Shown here one piece after another: positions 30,201 to 41,576 of a stretch of 64,000 nt of DNA. Under the pieces are notes generated by a model. It was not told where the DNA came from. It ran no database searches and worked only from the letters and a program-made list of their open reading frames with translations. Position numbers and translations under genes: made by a program. Origin of the DNA: Corticium candelabrum (taxonomy: Eukaryota > Porifera > Homoscleromorpha > Homosclerophorida > Plakinidae); assembly GCF_963422355.1 (NCBI RefSeq), contig NC_085102.1, forward strand, positions 5,936,294 through 6,000,293. Reading direction: 5' to 3'. The first letter of the stretch is position 1; every line of letters begins with the position of its first letter.

Positions 30201-32116
30201 AGAATCATGGCTAGCAAAGTTACGTCTGGTGGATCCGCCTAGCTCAAAAAACAGCTGCGTTTGTTCGGATCACTTCGAGTCCTACAACGCATGCTGGAAT
30301 GACACGTCTGATACCCTGCCCAGCCTCTCGTGCACCCAGCAAGTAAATTACCTGTACACAGTTAGTCGCAGCAGCCTGCGTGAAAATTTTACATAGGCAA
30401 GCCAGTCCAAGTTCGTCTAGGTGCTACTCGCCTGGAAGTTAGTGGCTCTCTGATGGGATTCCGTCGCCAATTGGTCATTAAGACTACAGCTGTTCGAAGA
30501 ACGTCTTCATTGAGACACACAGCAAGGAAGTTCTCATGCTGCGTAATAATTACAGATCAGATCCTGAAGCTTCCACCCTATACCCTAGTTCGTCCACTTC
30601 CTGGCAGCACAAGCACTCAGCTACGCTAGGCATTACAGAACACCTGCTGCAGCTGCACCAAGCAGTGTTCCCAACTCGATTTGCGTTCTCATTAGACAGA
30701 TCTTCACTGGTGATCTGTCTGCCATCATGGCCGTCAATGTATTCAACTGCGTTGATGTCACGCTGAGTAGGTCCGTACTCTGGCTCGAAACTGTAAGGTC
30801 GAACACCAGACAGAAAAGAACAACACGTATGCGTTCGAATTCGTCCGCAAGTGCATCTAGCCCGATGGCATGCGCGTGTGGCTTTGCGCCAATGACGTCA
30901 TGTACCTCGCTTACCCGACACACCCCTTTCTTTCGACGTTTCTCCTGCCGTGAAGATGTCGCGCACAAAACCTATGTCCCTTCGAATTGTCGGTTTATGG
31001 AAGGGACTTGTATCTGACCCCAACTTGAAAATCGTGGGAGTTCTCCCTAAACTTTCAGCAAAAGTACACCTAAACCAGCTGGTCCAGGTGCTTGACAAAA
31101 CTAAATATTGACACAGGTGAGAGACACACATCACAGTAAGAAACAAATATCCTGCTGTAGCATATGGCAGAATTAAGGCACAGGTTGGTACACATATGTG
31201 AACACTTGATTCAGTGTATAGTCTTTCAATATTCCACAGAAAAACAATAAACCATGCAGGATCTGACTTACTCATACTGACCACATCAACTGTCTACATG
31301 CAAATTTCTGTCTGTAACCATGCAGACAGGTCTCTTCTAGTCCCTGTGTGGGACAAATGCAAACATGCAGCTTATAGTTCTTGGTATGAATGACAGCCAT
31401 GCAATGCTTCCTGTACCAAAAGAGACAAGCTGTCATTAGCAAGCTGTGGTCACATCAAACAAATCAAGTTGTAGGTGACAAAGAAGAGGAAGACTGCCTG
31501 GCTGGATCAGGTTCAAGCAGATCTAATAGAAGTGCCTTGAATATCATTACTGATCTAGCTGCCGTCATACTAGTTCCTTTCTAATCTGCTTGCTAGTCAA
31601 CAATATTGCTAGTCAACAATATAACAATATCTGAATATGCATACGGACAGTAGCTAGAGCAGACAAACCCGGACTGACCTTCAAGGTTCTCAATTCTTTC
31701 AATATTGTTCAGCGCCAAGTTGAGATATTCTAATTTCTTCAGTCGCCCGACGTTTTCTGTGAAGTGAGCGAATTGCATTAGACAACAAGATATCATCATC
31801 ATCATCACTTCATCTAAGGCAATTGCCTATTCGTTGAATAAGATTGCTTTGTAGATAAAGTATTCGCAGATCCCGACACCACTTGTCAAGATGTTCAATT
31901 CTGCAGCCAAGACATATTATTAAATGTCAGGCAGCCGACTGGCTTTTGATCTACCGTTCAATGTCCGACTGATGAAGAGACAATTCTTCCAATGTCGCTA
32001 TTTCACGGTTGTTGTGCTCAGCTCGCTTTCTAATTAGATCTTCTGTTACTGTACAATAAACGCTTTTAACAACAAATAACACAGAACTCTCGTCAAATTC
32101 ACAGACTTCGAACCAT
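27213..32116 (-). CDS. DNAAF11: Dynein axonemal assembly factor 11 (LRRC6/tilB)
   Basis: A cytoplasmic factor needed to preassemble axonemal dynein arms. Seventeen exons join in phase to 458 residues (human protein 466): 32107-32116, 31955-32048, 31827-31900, 31679-31756, 29389-29485, 29242-29317, 29134-29184, 29006-29065, 28886-28944, 28722-28796, 28554-28652, 28412-28486, 28261-28326, 27779-27848, 27630-27725, 27493-27569, 27213-27432. It starts [16 protein letters not shown], then LRRs ([21 protein letters not shown]), an LRR cap ([14 protein letters not shown]), a coiled-coil region, TPESRLETH, a CS-like domain ([25 protein letters not shown]) and the family's end DDPDVPPLI. Exon 1 is only 10 bp. 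The introns after 31827 and 29134 start with GC rather than GT. The 2.2-kb intron 29486-31678 contains a THAP transposon. Confidence 0.95.
29899..31048 (+). mobile_element. 1.15-kb THAP-bearing DNA transposon (P/Kolobok-like), non-autonomous
   Basis: The ends are nearly perfect inverted repeats of about 41 bp; the left reads GGAGAACTCCCACGATTTTC onward and the right is its complement ending GGGAGTTCTCCC. TTAA precedes the left end and TAAA follows the right, which may be a decayed TTAA target duplication (Kolobok-like). It contains one THAP ORF and no recognisable catalytic domain. It is inserted in a DNAAF11 intron, antisense to that gene. Confidence 0.8.
30103..30396 (+). CDS. THAP zinc-finger protein of a transposon
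   Basis: A 97-residue ORF starting [14 protein letters not shown]. The THAP C2CH signature is visible: CIAFGC, the middle [21 protein letters not shown], then CSDHFES. THAP domains bind DNA and are the N-terminal DNA-binding part of P-element and Kolobok-type transposases as well as many host proteins. The ORF ends soon after the domain, so no transposase catalytic part is encoded here; the element is probably a deletion derivative. Being inside perfect TIRs, it is taken as transposon-encoded rather than a host gene. Confidence 0.7.
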   Translation: MVHCIAFGCSHNSSDIGRGVSFFRLPLKKPDLLESWLAKLRLVDPPSSKNSCVCSDHFESYNACWNDTSDTLPSLSCTQQVNYLYTVSRSSLRENFT

Positions 32117-32784
32117 CACAGCACGACGTACAGAGAAACGCAAACTCCCGGATATCCGGTGCACGCCAGAGTGTGCCAACAGCAGTACATGTTCGCAAGG
32201 ATGTTGTAATCAGATTGCACTTTTATTCATTGAAAGGATCTCGTGAAGCTACATACACAATTGCTCAGAAGCTCAAACACAAGCGTGCGGTTACAATCTA
32301 AAAATAAAATTTGGTGTAACAACGCCTATCCTCATGATCATGATCAAGCCGTAGAACTTGATGTCGTAATAGAATTACGCAAACCAGAGACGGCGAAAGG
32401 TGCCTATATATGCATTGTCTCACAGCCACCGCATCATTCTGCTGTCATACCAGCTTGCAGAGACGGTCGGAGCTGTCCTTTCATTCTGCCCTAATTAACT
32501 AGGCTTGAAGGCTAGCCTGTCTAAAAGGTATGTCACTGAAATACTGTTTGCATGCATTAGTTCGCTTGGTACTTGGAGATACGTAACAGTATCTAGGAGG
32601 TGACCACTGTAGACCATATGCTGTCCTTATGATCCAATAAAATAACATCCTTATTAAAGTTAACTACTTATCTGTTTCTCTGCTTGTAAATCCACAGAAT
32701 AGCAAGCAAGCGGCGAAATATAGACTACTAATCAGCATCTCTCTATCAGTTCTTGAAACTCAAGCAGAGCGCGCACAAGGCACT
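32117..32784. other. Intergenic: divergent promoter region of DNAAF11 and the VWC-CTCK gene
   Basis: 668 bp between two divergent start codons. A short plus-strand ORF (32243-32494) shows no family features and is not called as a gene. A TATCTAGG/GATAT-rich stretch near 32570-32600 has no clear meaning. Confidence 0.5.
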
Positions 32785-34484
32785 ATGAGCTCTCTGATGA
32801 CATTTGTAACAACTACCTGTTTGCTGGTAGCTATTGTTAATGCAACGCCAACTGAGACAGACCCACAAGATTTCAATATGGGTAAGGTGTCCTGACATGT
32901 CAGAGCACACAACCTGTCTTGCTTCCGGATCGGTTTTCAGCATTTGCTCATGTGTCTTGCTCTATTTCAGAAGGTACGGTTTCTTCTACAAAGTGTGTCT
33001 ACCTTAATCAAAAATATGAACAAGGACAAATCTTCTGGCCTGATCGCTGCCACACATGTATCTGTGGAGCAGGTGGCATGCTTTCTTGCAGCAAAGATCC
33101 TTGTGAAGAGCTTATCTGCCTACCATATCATCATGAACAAATTCGGCCAGGAGAATGCTGCAGTTCATGTGTTAGTAAGCCATGCACCATCTCTTGTTGA
33201 CAAGGGACGATGGAAACTTACCCACTCAGAGTCCAATAGCCTTGGGATATTATTGCATAAACATATACAAGTTGAGTGGTGATCCCTAATCAAATAGTAA
33301 TGGGTTTCCTAGGCACCCTGTTGGCTACCTAGAAAAGGCAGACAGACAGACAGCTAGATTATCTAGATGGCAGGTTCTCTTTGCTAATTCACGTCTCTGC
33401 ATCTTTGTTTGTAGGGTCAACATGCTACTGGAAAGGACGTTGGTATGAAGGAGGAGATATGTGGACTGGCAATTCTCTAGACAACGGACGATACTGTAAG
33501 CTAGCTTGCAGATGTGAAGCTGAGGGGAACGTCACTTGTAACAAGTCTGATTGTGGATCTATCTCAAATGGCAATGCACGTGGGGAAAAAGGTGAGTATA
33601 ATATCACACAAACATATTTTTGTTTACACATTAATTGTCACTATATGCAAGTTCACCTCTTGAAAAGGGTTCATAATTCTTTTAGACTCAGAACACGCTT
33701 CCAGTGCCTAAAATTGTCTGTTTTTTGGCAGTGTGTCAAGATGATGGAAAAAGATACAATGCTGGACAAAACTGGACAAAACAAACTTTGTACCGCGGTA
33801 GACAGTGTAGAATTGCTTGCACATGTAAGAAGAGCGGCAAGGCTACTTGCAACAAAAAGGACTGCAAAACGGCAAAGCCTATTGCTAAATACCAACTACG
33901 AACAAAAGGTTCGAGCAACTCTTAGAACAATGTATATAACTGTTGTCTTCAATTAGCTCTATGCAGGTAACAGAGCCCCGTGTTCTGACCCATTTATGGG
34001 AGAACGACAGCACAGAGACCGATTTCTATACTACTTACCAAATAATTCCAACTGTGTCAAGGAGTGTCTCTGTCTCTCAGGAACCATTTATTGCAATATG
34101 ACCTCCTGCACTCAGGCATCAGAACAGAGTAAGATCCTCAATTACATTGAATAATTATGTGAATCTGATTTTTACCTGCTGTAATAAGTGCCAACTTGTG
34201 GATTGATCAAAGGCAAGGCAAAACAGACTCAAGCCGAAGGCTGCATCAGCATAAAAAAGCAACCAACTACGCAATGTCCACAGTATTGTGCTCGAAATCG
34301 ATCAATGAAACTAGTAAAATGCTGTCGTCCAGTTAAAACCGCAGTATCAGTCCGTTTCAAATGTACTGATGGAAGACGACTTCGTTTCAACATCCCTCAA
34401 GTAACTGGTTGCAAGTGTTCTGCTAATTGCAACTTCGGTGAGGACACATCAACAACATCAGGAGATGTTCCTGCCCTACAATAG
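32785..34484 (+). CDS. Secreted protein with VWC-type modules and a C-terminal cystine knot
   Basis: Six exons (32785-32881, 32971-33174, 33415-33591, 33732-33908, 33967-34128, 34189-34484) join to 370 residues. A signal peptide (MSSLMTFVTTTCLLVAIVNA) is followed by one complete VWC domain of ten cysteines (about 39-100, ending GECCSSC). Three shorter repeats follow that keep only the first VWC half (pattern C..G..Y..G..W....C...C.C...G...C....C; about 101-159, 160-218, 219-272). The C-terminal CTCK cystine knot (about 276-350) shows QYCARN..LVKCCRP and VRFKCTDG and ends GCKCSANC. Every intron is in phase 1, so each module is a symmetric exon. VWC-plus-CTCK proteins are extracellular and often bind BMP/TGF-beta ligands or form multimers. 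No named orthologue is recognised. Confidence 0.85.
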
Positions 34485-35807
34485 TAGCAATCAGACCACA
34501 CTTTGTCTAACCAAGAAGCAAGAGGATACAATTAATTAAGAAGACAATTGAAACAGAAATATTATTAACTGACTGAAACTCAAGTAACTGACAAAAGTTA
34601 ACAGCAACATATAATATACTCAGACATGTGCATGAAGAGGAATTGAAATCAACCTATATCATCAGTGTAATTAGAATAGTCGTGCAAATTAAAATTACAT
34701 ATGATCATAACGATTTGCTAATTTGCTAACCAGCTCACAGAAACCAAAGAAACGCTTGTCAACCCTATGCATGTGACAACTACCGCTTTTACCGCCGTCC
34801 TCTTACTGTATACACGCCATATTGCAGTCATATTGGACAGGAATATTACAGCGTCCTCCTCTTTTTACTGCCGCAGTATCCTGTTTCTGATTGCAATGAC
34901 ATGGCCTGGGCACATAAGAACAGTAAAAGTATTGGCTTGCAACTTTACTCACCAGGCTATTGCATGTGTGTTGTTTGATTTGGATTTGAGGCTCTTGGTA
35001 GTTGGAATTGGTACATTGTGTTGCCTATCTAGTTGCGGTACTCTCTCACAGCATAAATTAATGTTATCTGTTCGCGAATGTTTCTATGTTTGCTTGTCTA
35101 TACTGCGAAAAACCACAGTTCCTGCTTTCCATTCTTTATTTTGCATTGACGCGTACAGGTACAGGTAAAGCTGTCACTGTTGTTTCTTCGTCTCTTGTAG
35201 GCTAGAGGTATTTCATGTGCAAGCTAGCACAATCACGTATTTCATACCCGTTTGTCCCTGATGTTCTTTCCTTCCATACTAGTGAAGCTTACGGGTAGAT
35301 CATGTACTACCTAACGATCAGAGTTGTTGAGTGCATGGTTTACTAGCTAAGGGCCTGCCTCAAATTAGCCCAAACAAAATTTCCTTCGAAGGTCGCGAAA
35401 AAACAACGTCACGGCTGCAAAAAAGTGGTTGTACGGTACTTTTAATACTTCCTGTACAGGTGTCACTAGGAGACACAATCACATTATTAATAAATATTAA
35501 ATTAAAGTTCGATTACTAATGAACGCGTCCACAAATGCTTGAAAAAAGTAAACACACCACAACTCAACACATTAGAAAAAGTCGCTGCCCGTTCTCCTTC
35601 CTAGCAACGCAGCTCTCTATGTAAAAACTAGGCGACGAATGACAAGTCTGATTAGCTGGTACATCCGGACTGCCCGGTGGAGACAACCGGGCGACACGCC
35701 TACTGTGCACGTGTGCGGTAGGCCGGAAGTGAGGTTAGAATACGTAAAGAGTACACAGTTCCGCCTTCATTTCACACGTACAACACGAGACTTCAGTCGC
35801 GTCTGTC
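34485..35807. other. Intergenic stretch, 1.3 kb, no secure gene
   Basis: It contains the 3' UTR of the VWC-CTCK gene and the upstream region of the TSPEAR-like gene. A 133-codon plus-strand ORF at 34767-35168 is hydrophobic and has no recognisable motif, no splice context and ordinary AT-rich composition; it is taken as chance. Confidence 0.5.
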
Positions 35808-38619
35808 ATGTTGTCGTTTGTCATGTCTTCCCGAGTCTTGCTACTGTTATACGTCCTGTCAGGCTGCTGCCTGTCTCAAGATTGCAACAGTAAGTTCTAA
35901 CAAACTATTTTACATCCCACCGTCATTCACTTTGATTTCTGCATCGTTTCCCCACAGCATTCGACATTCTGAGCACGTTGAAATTAGTCGGCGGCCGCAA
36001 TGCCAGTCAATTGCAAGAGGCACCAGCCTCGTCCAACGAAGTTCTGGCATTATCAGACAAGAGCAGAATAGAATTTCAGCCAGGAGACATCTTTCCCACC
36101 TCGTGTAATGGATTTCCGAGCAACTTCTGCGTCAGAGTGATGTTCAAACTTAGAGAACGTATTCAGAAGGCATTTTACATATTTACGCTGACCAATTCGA
36201 AAAGTTCTACTGTTATACTGGGACTAAGTTTGCAGACAGGTAAAGTAGTTTTGGACTACCAAGCGAAGGGCGCATCCAAAAGTCAGAAAGCGACTTTGAA
36301 CGTGAATACCGACCAGCTAGCTGACACGGCATGGCACAGGCTTCAAATTTGTGTCGTTGATGACCAAGCCAAACTCAATGTAGACTGTACACATGATGTC
36401 GTATCGGATCCTCTCAAACAACGAGCGGAAGTCGATCTTACTGGACTGGGATTCGTAGGCAGGAAGACAGTATTGGGCGGCAAGAAGAGACAGAGCTTAT
36501 TCCAGGTGGGCATAGAGAAGACGCAACGTACATATTCGATTGTCGACGCTGATTATTAGAGTGTACAGGTAACCCTACGTACCCTGATGCTTCGATTAGT
36601 GCTCATCAGGTGCACTTAGTTCTCACTTAGTTCTTACTCACCCAATCGACATGCTACCGTGCTATGGCGGTTAGCCGTTAGTGAGAGCTTGGCGGTATTC
36701 TAACAAGATAAACGCCGCCTAGATAGTTTTTTCGGCCGCCAAGTTACCGCTTACCACGCCCTACACGTGCGATGATGTTTGTCAACTTCCATTCTTGTGT
36801 GTTGTACAGTGCTAACCGGTAGAAAAACCCCATCGAGTCCTAAGTGCTAACGCTGAATGACTTCGGTGGGAGTATAAAGATGATTGAAGTTTGTAAATGC
36901 GCATATTTGTATATGTAGGGTAGCATAGCTGCACTGGAGATTGCAAAGTACACCAAACACGTGGAATCAAGCTTCTGCTCATATGATACAACACCGTCGC
37001 CGTCAACTTCGCCATCAACTTGCGCTGGTGAGAAATTTTTTGCATTGCAAGTTGTACTCCAAATAATTGTCTCTAGAGTAGACATGCAGTCCTTAGTATA
37101 CCTAGTTCATAGAAATAATCTCTGTCCTTGGGCAATGAGCATGATGATGTCGATTAGCAGGAATGAATCACTATCTCTATAGCTAACGCCTTAGACCACA
37201 AAATTCCCGTGGAATCTGATCACAATCTGTCTGCAGTTGTGTGTATGCCGGATTTAGTAACTGTGGCTGTTGTTCAGAGCTGCGACCTGGTGGTCAAGTA
37301 CCTGTCGTTTTCTCAGAAGAGTCACAAGAGTGTAACTCTTGCACAAACGGGAATCTTTGGTATGATGTCAACCGTTCAAAGATGAAAGTCTGTGACGGCA
37401 CTCACTGGAAATGTCTTAGTGACTGTAAGAAGAGATTATAGACTCATCATTTATATGACTAAATGAAACAGGTAAAAATTTTGAATTTTTTGTAGGTCAG
37501 TGCAATATAGACTACATTGAGATGAATCAGACATTGTTCACAACCAACGCAAGCGATACTGAATTTTTCCAACTGCCAGGACACGGATTATTTGTCTGCG
37601 TTGCACAATACAATGCAGTAAAAGGAGCTGGTGATTTCTCCATCATATTCCATCTCGAAGACGGTGTTTGGTCAGAATACCAGAGGCTACCAACAAAAGG
37701 TGCTCAAGACTGTGCTTATTTTATTGTGGACGGTCACCACCATGTTGCAGTAGCAAATCTGGGTAAGGAAAATAGTAATAGAGTCGTAGACTCAGTCATC
37801 TATAGGTGGAATAACAACACTGGCCGCTTCAATCAGTTTGCATCCCTCCCCACCGGAAAAGCTAGGGATTCTACGTTTTTTTGCATGGATCCAACTTACT
37901 GCTTTCTAGCTGTTGCAAAGTATTCAGACGGTATGACCATCCTTACCAATTCCATCATTTATAGGTATCACCAAGGAACATTTAGAGAACATCAGCAAAT
38001 CGCAACGCAAGGAGGATATGATATCAAGTATTTTGAAATTGATGGGAAACATTTCTTGGCAGCGGCGAATGCATTTAATGGTCAGACAACTCACATCAAC
38101 TCACACATATACAAATGGCATGAGCAAACTTTGAAGTTTACTCATCACCAGTCTATACCAACTATTGGCGCAACAGACTGGGAATTCTTTCAGATAAAAG
38201 GAGACAGCTACCTTGCAGTAGCAAACTCCTTTAACCACAGACCTGAGTCACCTCTAGACGAGAAGCAGCATGAAGTTGATTCGGTGATATACAAATTTGA
38301 CAAAAGCAGTGGCCAGTTTGGCTTCTTTCAGTCGCTGACCACGTACAGTGCATCTAAGTGGTCTTACTTCGAAGTGTGTGGAAGTTCTTACTTGTCGGTT
38401 GCAAATTCATATGATGAGGACAGCGAACATGTGGTTCATTCCAACATCTACCGCTACATGGGTGTAGAGAAGTTTGTACTAGCACACTCTGTTGAAACTC
38501 AAGGAGCTGTAGACTGGGATTACATTCATTTTAATGAGCAAGATTTCTTGTCATGTGCCAATTCCAAGGGAGGAGAGTCATATATTTTGGAAGTTAAGAA
38601 GACTTCTTGTTGCAACTAG
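35808..38619 (+). CDS. TSPEAR: TSPEAR-like secreted protein: TSPN/laminin-G domain plus EAR (EPTP) repeats
   Basis: Five exons (35808-35889, 35958-36505, 36919-37027, 37278-37424, 37496-38619) join to 669 residues. There is a signal peptide (MSSRVLLLLYVLSGCCLS). A TSPN/laminin-G domain follows (about 28-215; WHRLQICVVDDQAKL, LFQ joined to GSIAALEIA), then a Ser/Thr/Pro linker and a small Cys module (CNSCTNGNLWYDVNRSKMKV, CDGTHWKCL). The last exon encodes about seven EAR repeats of roughly 47 residues. Each has a core like DWEFFQIKGDSYLAVANS with a following IYKW/IYRY strand, expected to fold as a beta-propeller. Vertebrate TSPEAR has the same order and acts in Notch-linked ear, tooth and hair development. 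The third acceptor is uncertain: an upstream AG at 37236 exists but breaks frame. An AATAAA lies 177 bp after the stop. Confidence 0.9.
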
Positions 38620-38795
38620 AAACTCTGATTACTACTACCTTTGGTTGCTGTCAAACAAGAGTACATATTCTTTGAGTGCACTGAAGCCTGTGTATGAATG
38701 AAAGAGTCTGCATTCATGTGGACACTAGAGAAGATGTGTATTGCTTAGTCATGCTATCTGCTGCTTGTATATATACGTATTGATGTGAGTCTAGC

Positions 38796-38801
38796 AATAA
38801 A
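38796..38801 (+). terminator. Polyadenylation signal AATAAA of the TSPEAR-like gene
   Basis: AATAAA followed by a GTGTTTGTTG GU-rich stretch, 177 bp after the stop codon. Confidence 0.6.
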
Positions 38802-40313
38802 GTGTTTGTTGCAAACTGTGCTCAAATGCATGTAACAGCCATGAGCATGTCAATCACGTTTAGATTGAGTTACCATTGGCTACACATGCATTAATTGAGT
38901 CTCAGCTTGACCAACTCCACGAGCCTTGCTTGGTGACTCAGCTTTGAAACCATTAATTAACAATGTACACTTGATTGTAGTACATCTTGTTACATGCAAT
39001 TGTATTATGTAATGGTAAAATAATAGGGAAACATGTCTGAGCTACAAAATCTAGAGAATAAAATTCTGTTCCACAAATACAGCATCTGCACCTCAATTCC
39101 TAAGTGATAGTCTTTACAGCTACTGTAAAAGTAGTTGCTACAGAAATCTCATCAACATACTTTTTAATATACAAGCAGTACAAGAACAGCCTCTGTAGCC
39201 TCTATAATGTTATGAAGAACTATGCTCAACGTTTCCTATAAAAAAAGCTACTCTATAAAGTGAGATATAAGATATTCATATTTGTATCGTAAAAGCTGTA
39301 TGTGCTTACATTAATTGCTCTCAAACCAGACACCAACGTCCAACCCCTACTAATGTACTGAATAAACCTCCACCCCACCCAAATTGCAGACATTCTCAAG
39401 ACATTCTAAAGTACCAGTGGTCAATCCATACCAGCTGACATCAGCTCTACACTCAGTACTGCACTTGCAGTTGCTTTAAAGTCCAATTTCAGACACAATC
39501 AAGTTAAAATTTATACACAAAGTGGGAAACTCTGAGTGTGCATGGGCAAGTCTACATACAGCCTAGCAATTAATAATTGCCTGGTAGTGCTGTAGTGATT
39601 ATCTATAGCTAATTAGAAACCCTCTAAAGTTAATCAGTGCAGCCAGTTGGTGCACTCTGTATTTACTGTCCATACCACTCAGTAACTCCACTATCTGTAT
39701 GTCTCACAGCAACAGTTAATGAGATCGAGTTGGAGCATCAAAATCTTCAAACCTAAAATTCGAGAAAAAGCGTGCATAGTGCTAGTGCACTGCATACGTT
39801 GTTGGCATGTAGAAAAAGTACCTCCAAAACTCATTCAGCACTTTACTACATGTTCAGTAACAGAACTGATAAACTCTCCCGCCAATGATTCCATGATGTA
39901 GACAAGCTTAGGTAAGGGCTACGCAGCGATGAAACGAAATCATAACAAACTGCAATAAATCTTCGTGGTGATATAAACTTCAAGTCTCAGATCATTTCGG
40001 GCTCAGATTTTTAGAAAACTACTGCTGGACGATCGGCGCATGCGCAGTTACAAATTAAATACTATCCCCTATTTTGTTAGAACTTACCATCATTTTAGGA
40101 AGGTAAAGCCTCTCTCTGCTATGCAAACCTTTTCCTAGTCGATGCTATTTTTATCGAGCATCAGCAATTTGTCGACATCCCAAAGATAATTGGTTTGAAA
40201 AAGACCCGGATGTACATACTTATTTCCTACTTCTACTAAATTCTAACCTAGAAGTTATTGGAACGTTCTCGCTAATCCATTTGATGCCAGTACCAGACTG
40301 ATCGATATGAAAT
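38802..40313. other. Intergenic stretch, 1.5 kb, no gene seen
   Basis: AT-rich. A second AATAAA at about 39057 may be an alternative polyadenylation site. Short ORFs (for example 39719-39901) have no motif. The presumed promoter of the TauE/SafE gene lies at its right end. Confidence 0.55.
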
Positions 40314-41576
40314 ATGGTTTTGTTGACAAGCAGTTTGATCGTTGCTGCAGTAGTTGGAGTCATTGCTGGTGTTCTGATTGGATGCATTGGTGTTGGAGGA
40401 GTTATTTTAGTTCCGTCATTAATCCAGTTACCAGATGTAAACGTTTCTCTCGCTGTTCCCGCTTGTCTCTTCTCGTACATATTTGGGGGCGTGGTTGGAG
40501 TGATTACCTATTCCTGCAAACGGAAAATTGATTGGAGACAAGCGTGTCTATTCTGCGTAGCGGCGGCACCTTCAGCGTTGCTCGGAGCCTATCTTTTTCA
40601 CCTGATCAATGGATTTGCAATTAAAGTAAATATTTTTATAAAATTTTTGGATATGCATGTAGTGTGAATTAATTAAGTTAATTAATTGATTATGTTTATG
40701 TATTATATTAGAAAAGGTGATTGATATTTTAGATAACAGCGTACGCACTGACTTTCATCACATCTATGTTTACTCTGGTTCGTGTATGGAAAGAAAGACG
40801 TGCTGCAGCTGAAGAAGTTCAACAAGAGTCAGTTGAAGATGAGAGAGTTGCAACGAGTATCATCCAGGCAGCAGATAACGTTTCAGTATGTAGGACAGAT
40901 GAGCAGCCAATAGATCGCAGGCATTCACTAAATGAAAACTCTGATAATCCAACAACGAGTGAAGAGAGTGCATTAATACTAGAAACTGAAGACATGAAGA
41001 AAAGATGCAACAAGCACAGTTAGTACCAGCTGCATCCTACATTTTTGCCAATCTAATTGTAAAATTTATTTGAGGTGTGTGGCTGCGTGCTCTAATTCAA
41101 ACAGGAATGGGATCTTTAGTTGGCCTTGGTTCTGCTCTGACTGGAACATCTGGCCCCGTCATTCTTCTTCCAATGTTGATATGTCTACGTTGGGATATCA
41201 AGGTTGCTCTTGGGTAACTTTTAATTTCTTGGCAGTTGTTTGCACTCACCAACTCACCATTAGATATATGCAGAATATGCCAGGTCATTCAAGTACCTAT
41301 TGCTGTTGCATCCACTCTCGGCAATGTTTTCTTTGGGAAAAATAACGTTGACTTTGTTCTGGGCAGCTGCATTGCTGCTGGCTTAGCACCAGCTGTTATC
41401 ATAGGAGCTCTGGTGGCGAACAAGATTCCTGCAAGGTGTTAGCATTCATGTCCAGAAAGTTCATTAGTTAAGTTAACTTGACCTTTAATTGTTTCAGGCC
41501 ACTGAAGATTACTGTGTCTGTAATGCTCATCGTTGCCAGCTTGGGACTGTTACTCTGGGAATCAGCTAAAGCGTGA
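40314..41576 (+). CDS. TauE/SafE (TSUP) family membrane transporter
   Basis: Members export sulfite, sulfonates or related organic anions, mainly in bacteria, plants and protists; the substrate here is unknown. Five exons (40314-40625, 40733-41018, 41105-41213, 41274-41435, 41498-41576) join to 315 residues. The first half has IAGVLIGCIGVGGVILVPSL, VPACLFSYIFGGVVG and a second Gly-rich helix. The second half repeats the pattern (GSLVGLGSALTGTSGPVILL, IQVPIAVASTLGNVFFG), as expected for the internal duplication of the family. A hydrophilic, acidic loop of about 75 residues (ESVEDERVATSI to LETEDMKKRC) separates the halves and looks cytosolic. The introns show it is a nuclear gene and not contamination. 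The start is the ATG at 40314, directly before the first membrane helix. Confidence 0.85.

Noticed and set aside
34767-35168. 133-codon hydrophobic ORF
   Set aside because: No motif, no splice partners, average AT-rich composition; hydrophobic bias is expected from T-rich sequence.
37237-37277. Upstream acceptor for the fourth TSPEAR exon, adding a CVYAGFSNCGCC segment
   Set aside because: The segment looks coding, but joining it to the previous exon breaks frame; the acceptor at 37278 keeps frame. A missing small exon could still rescue it.
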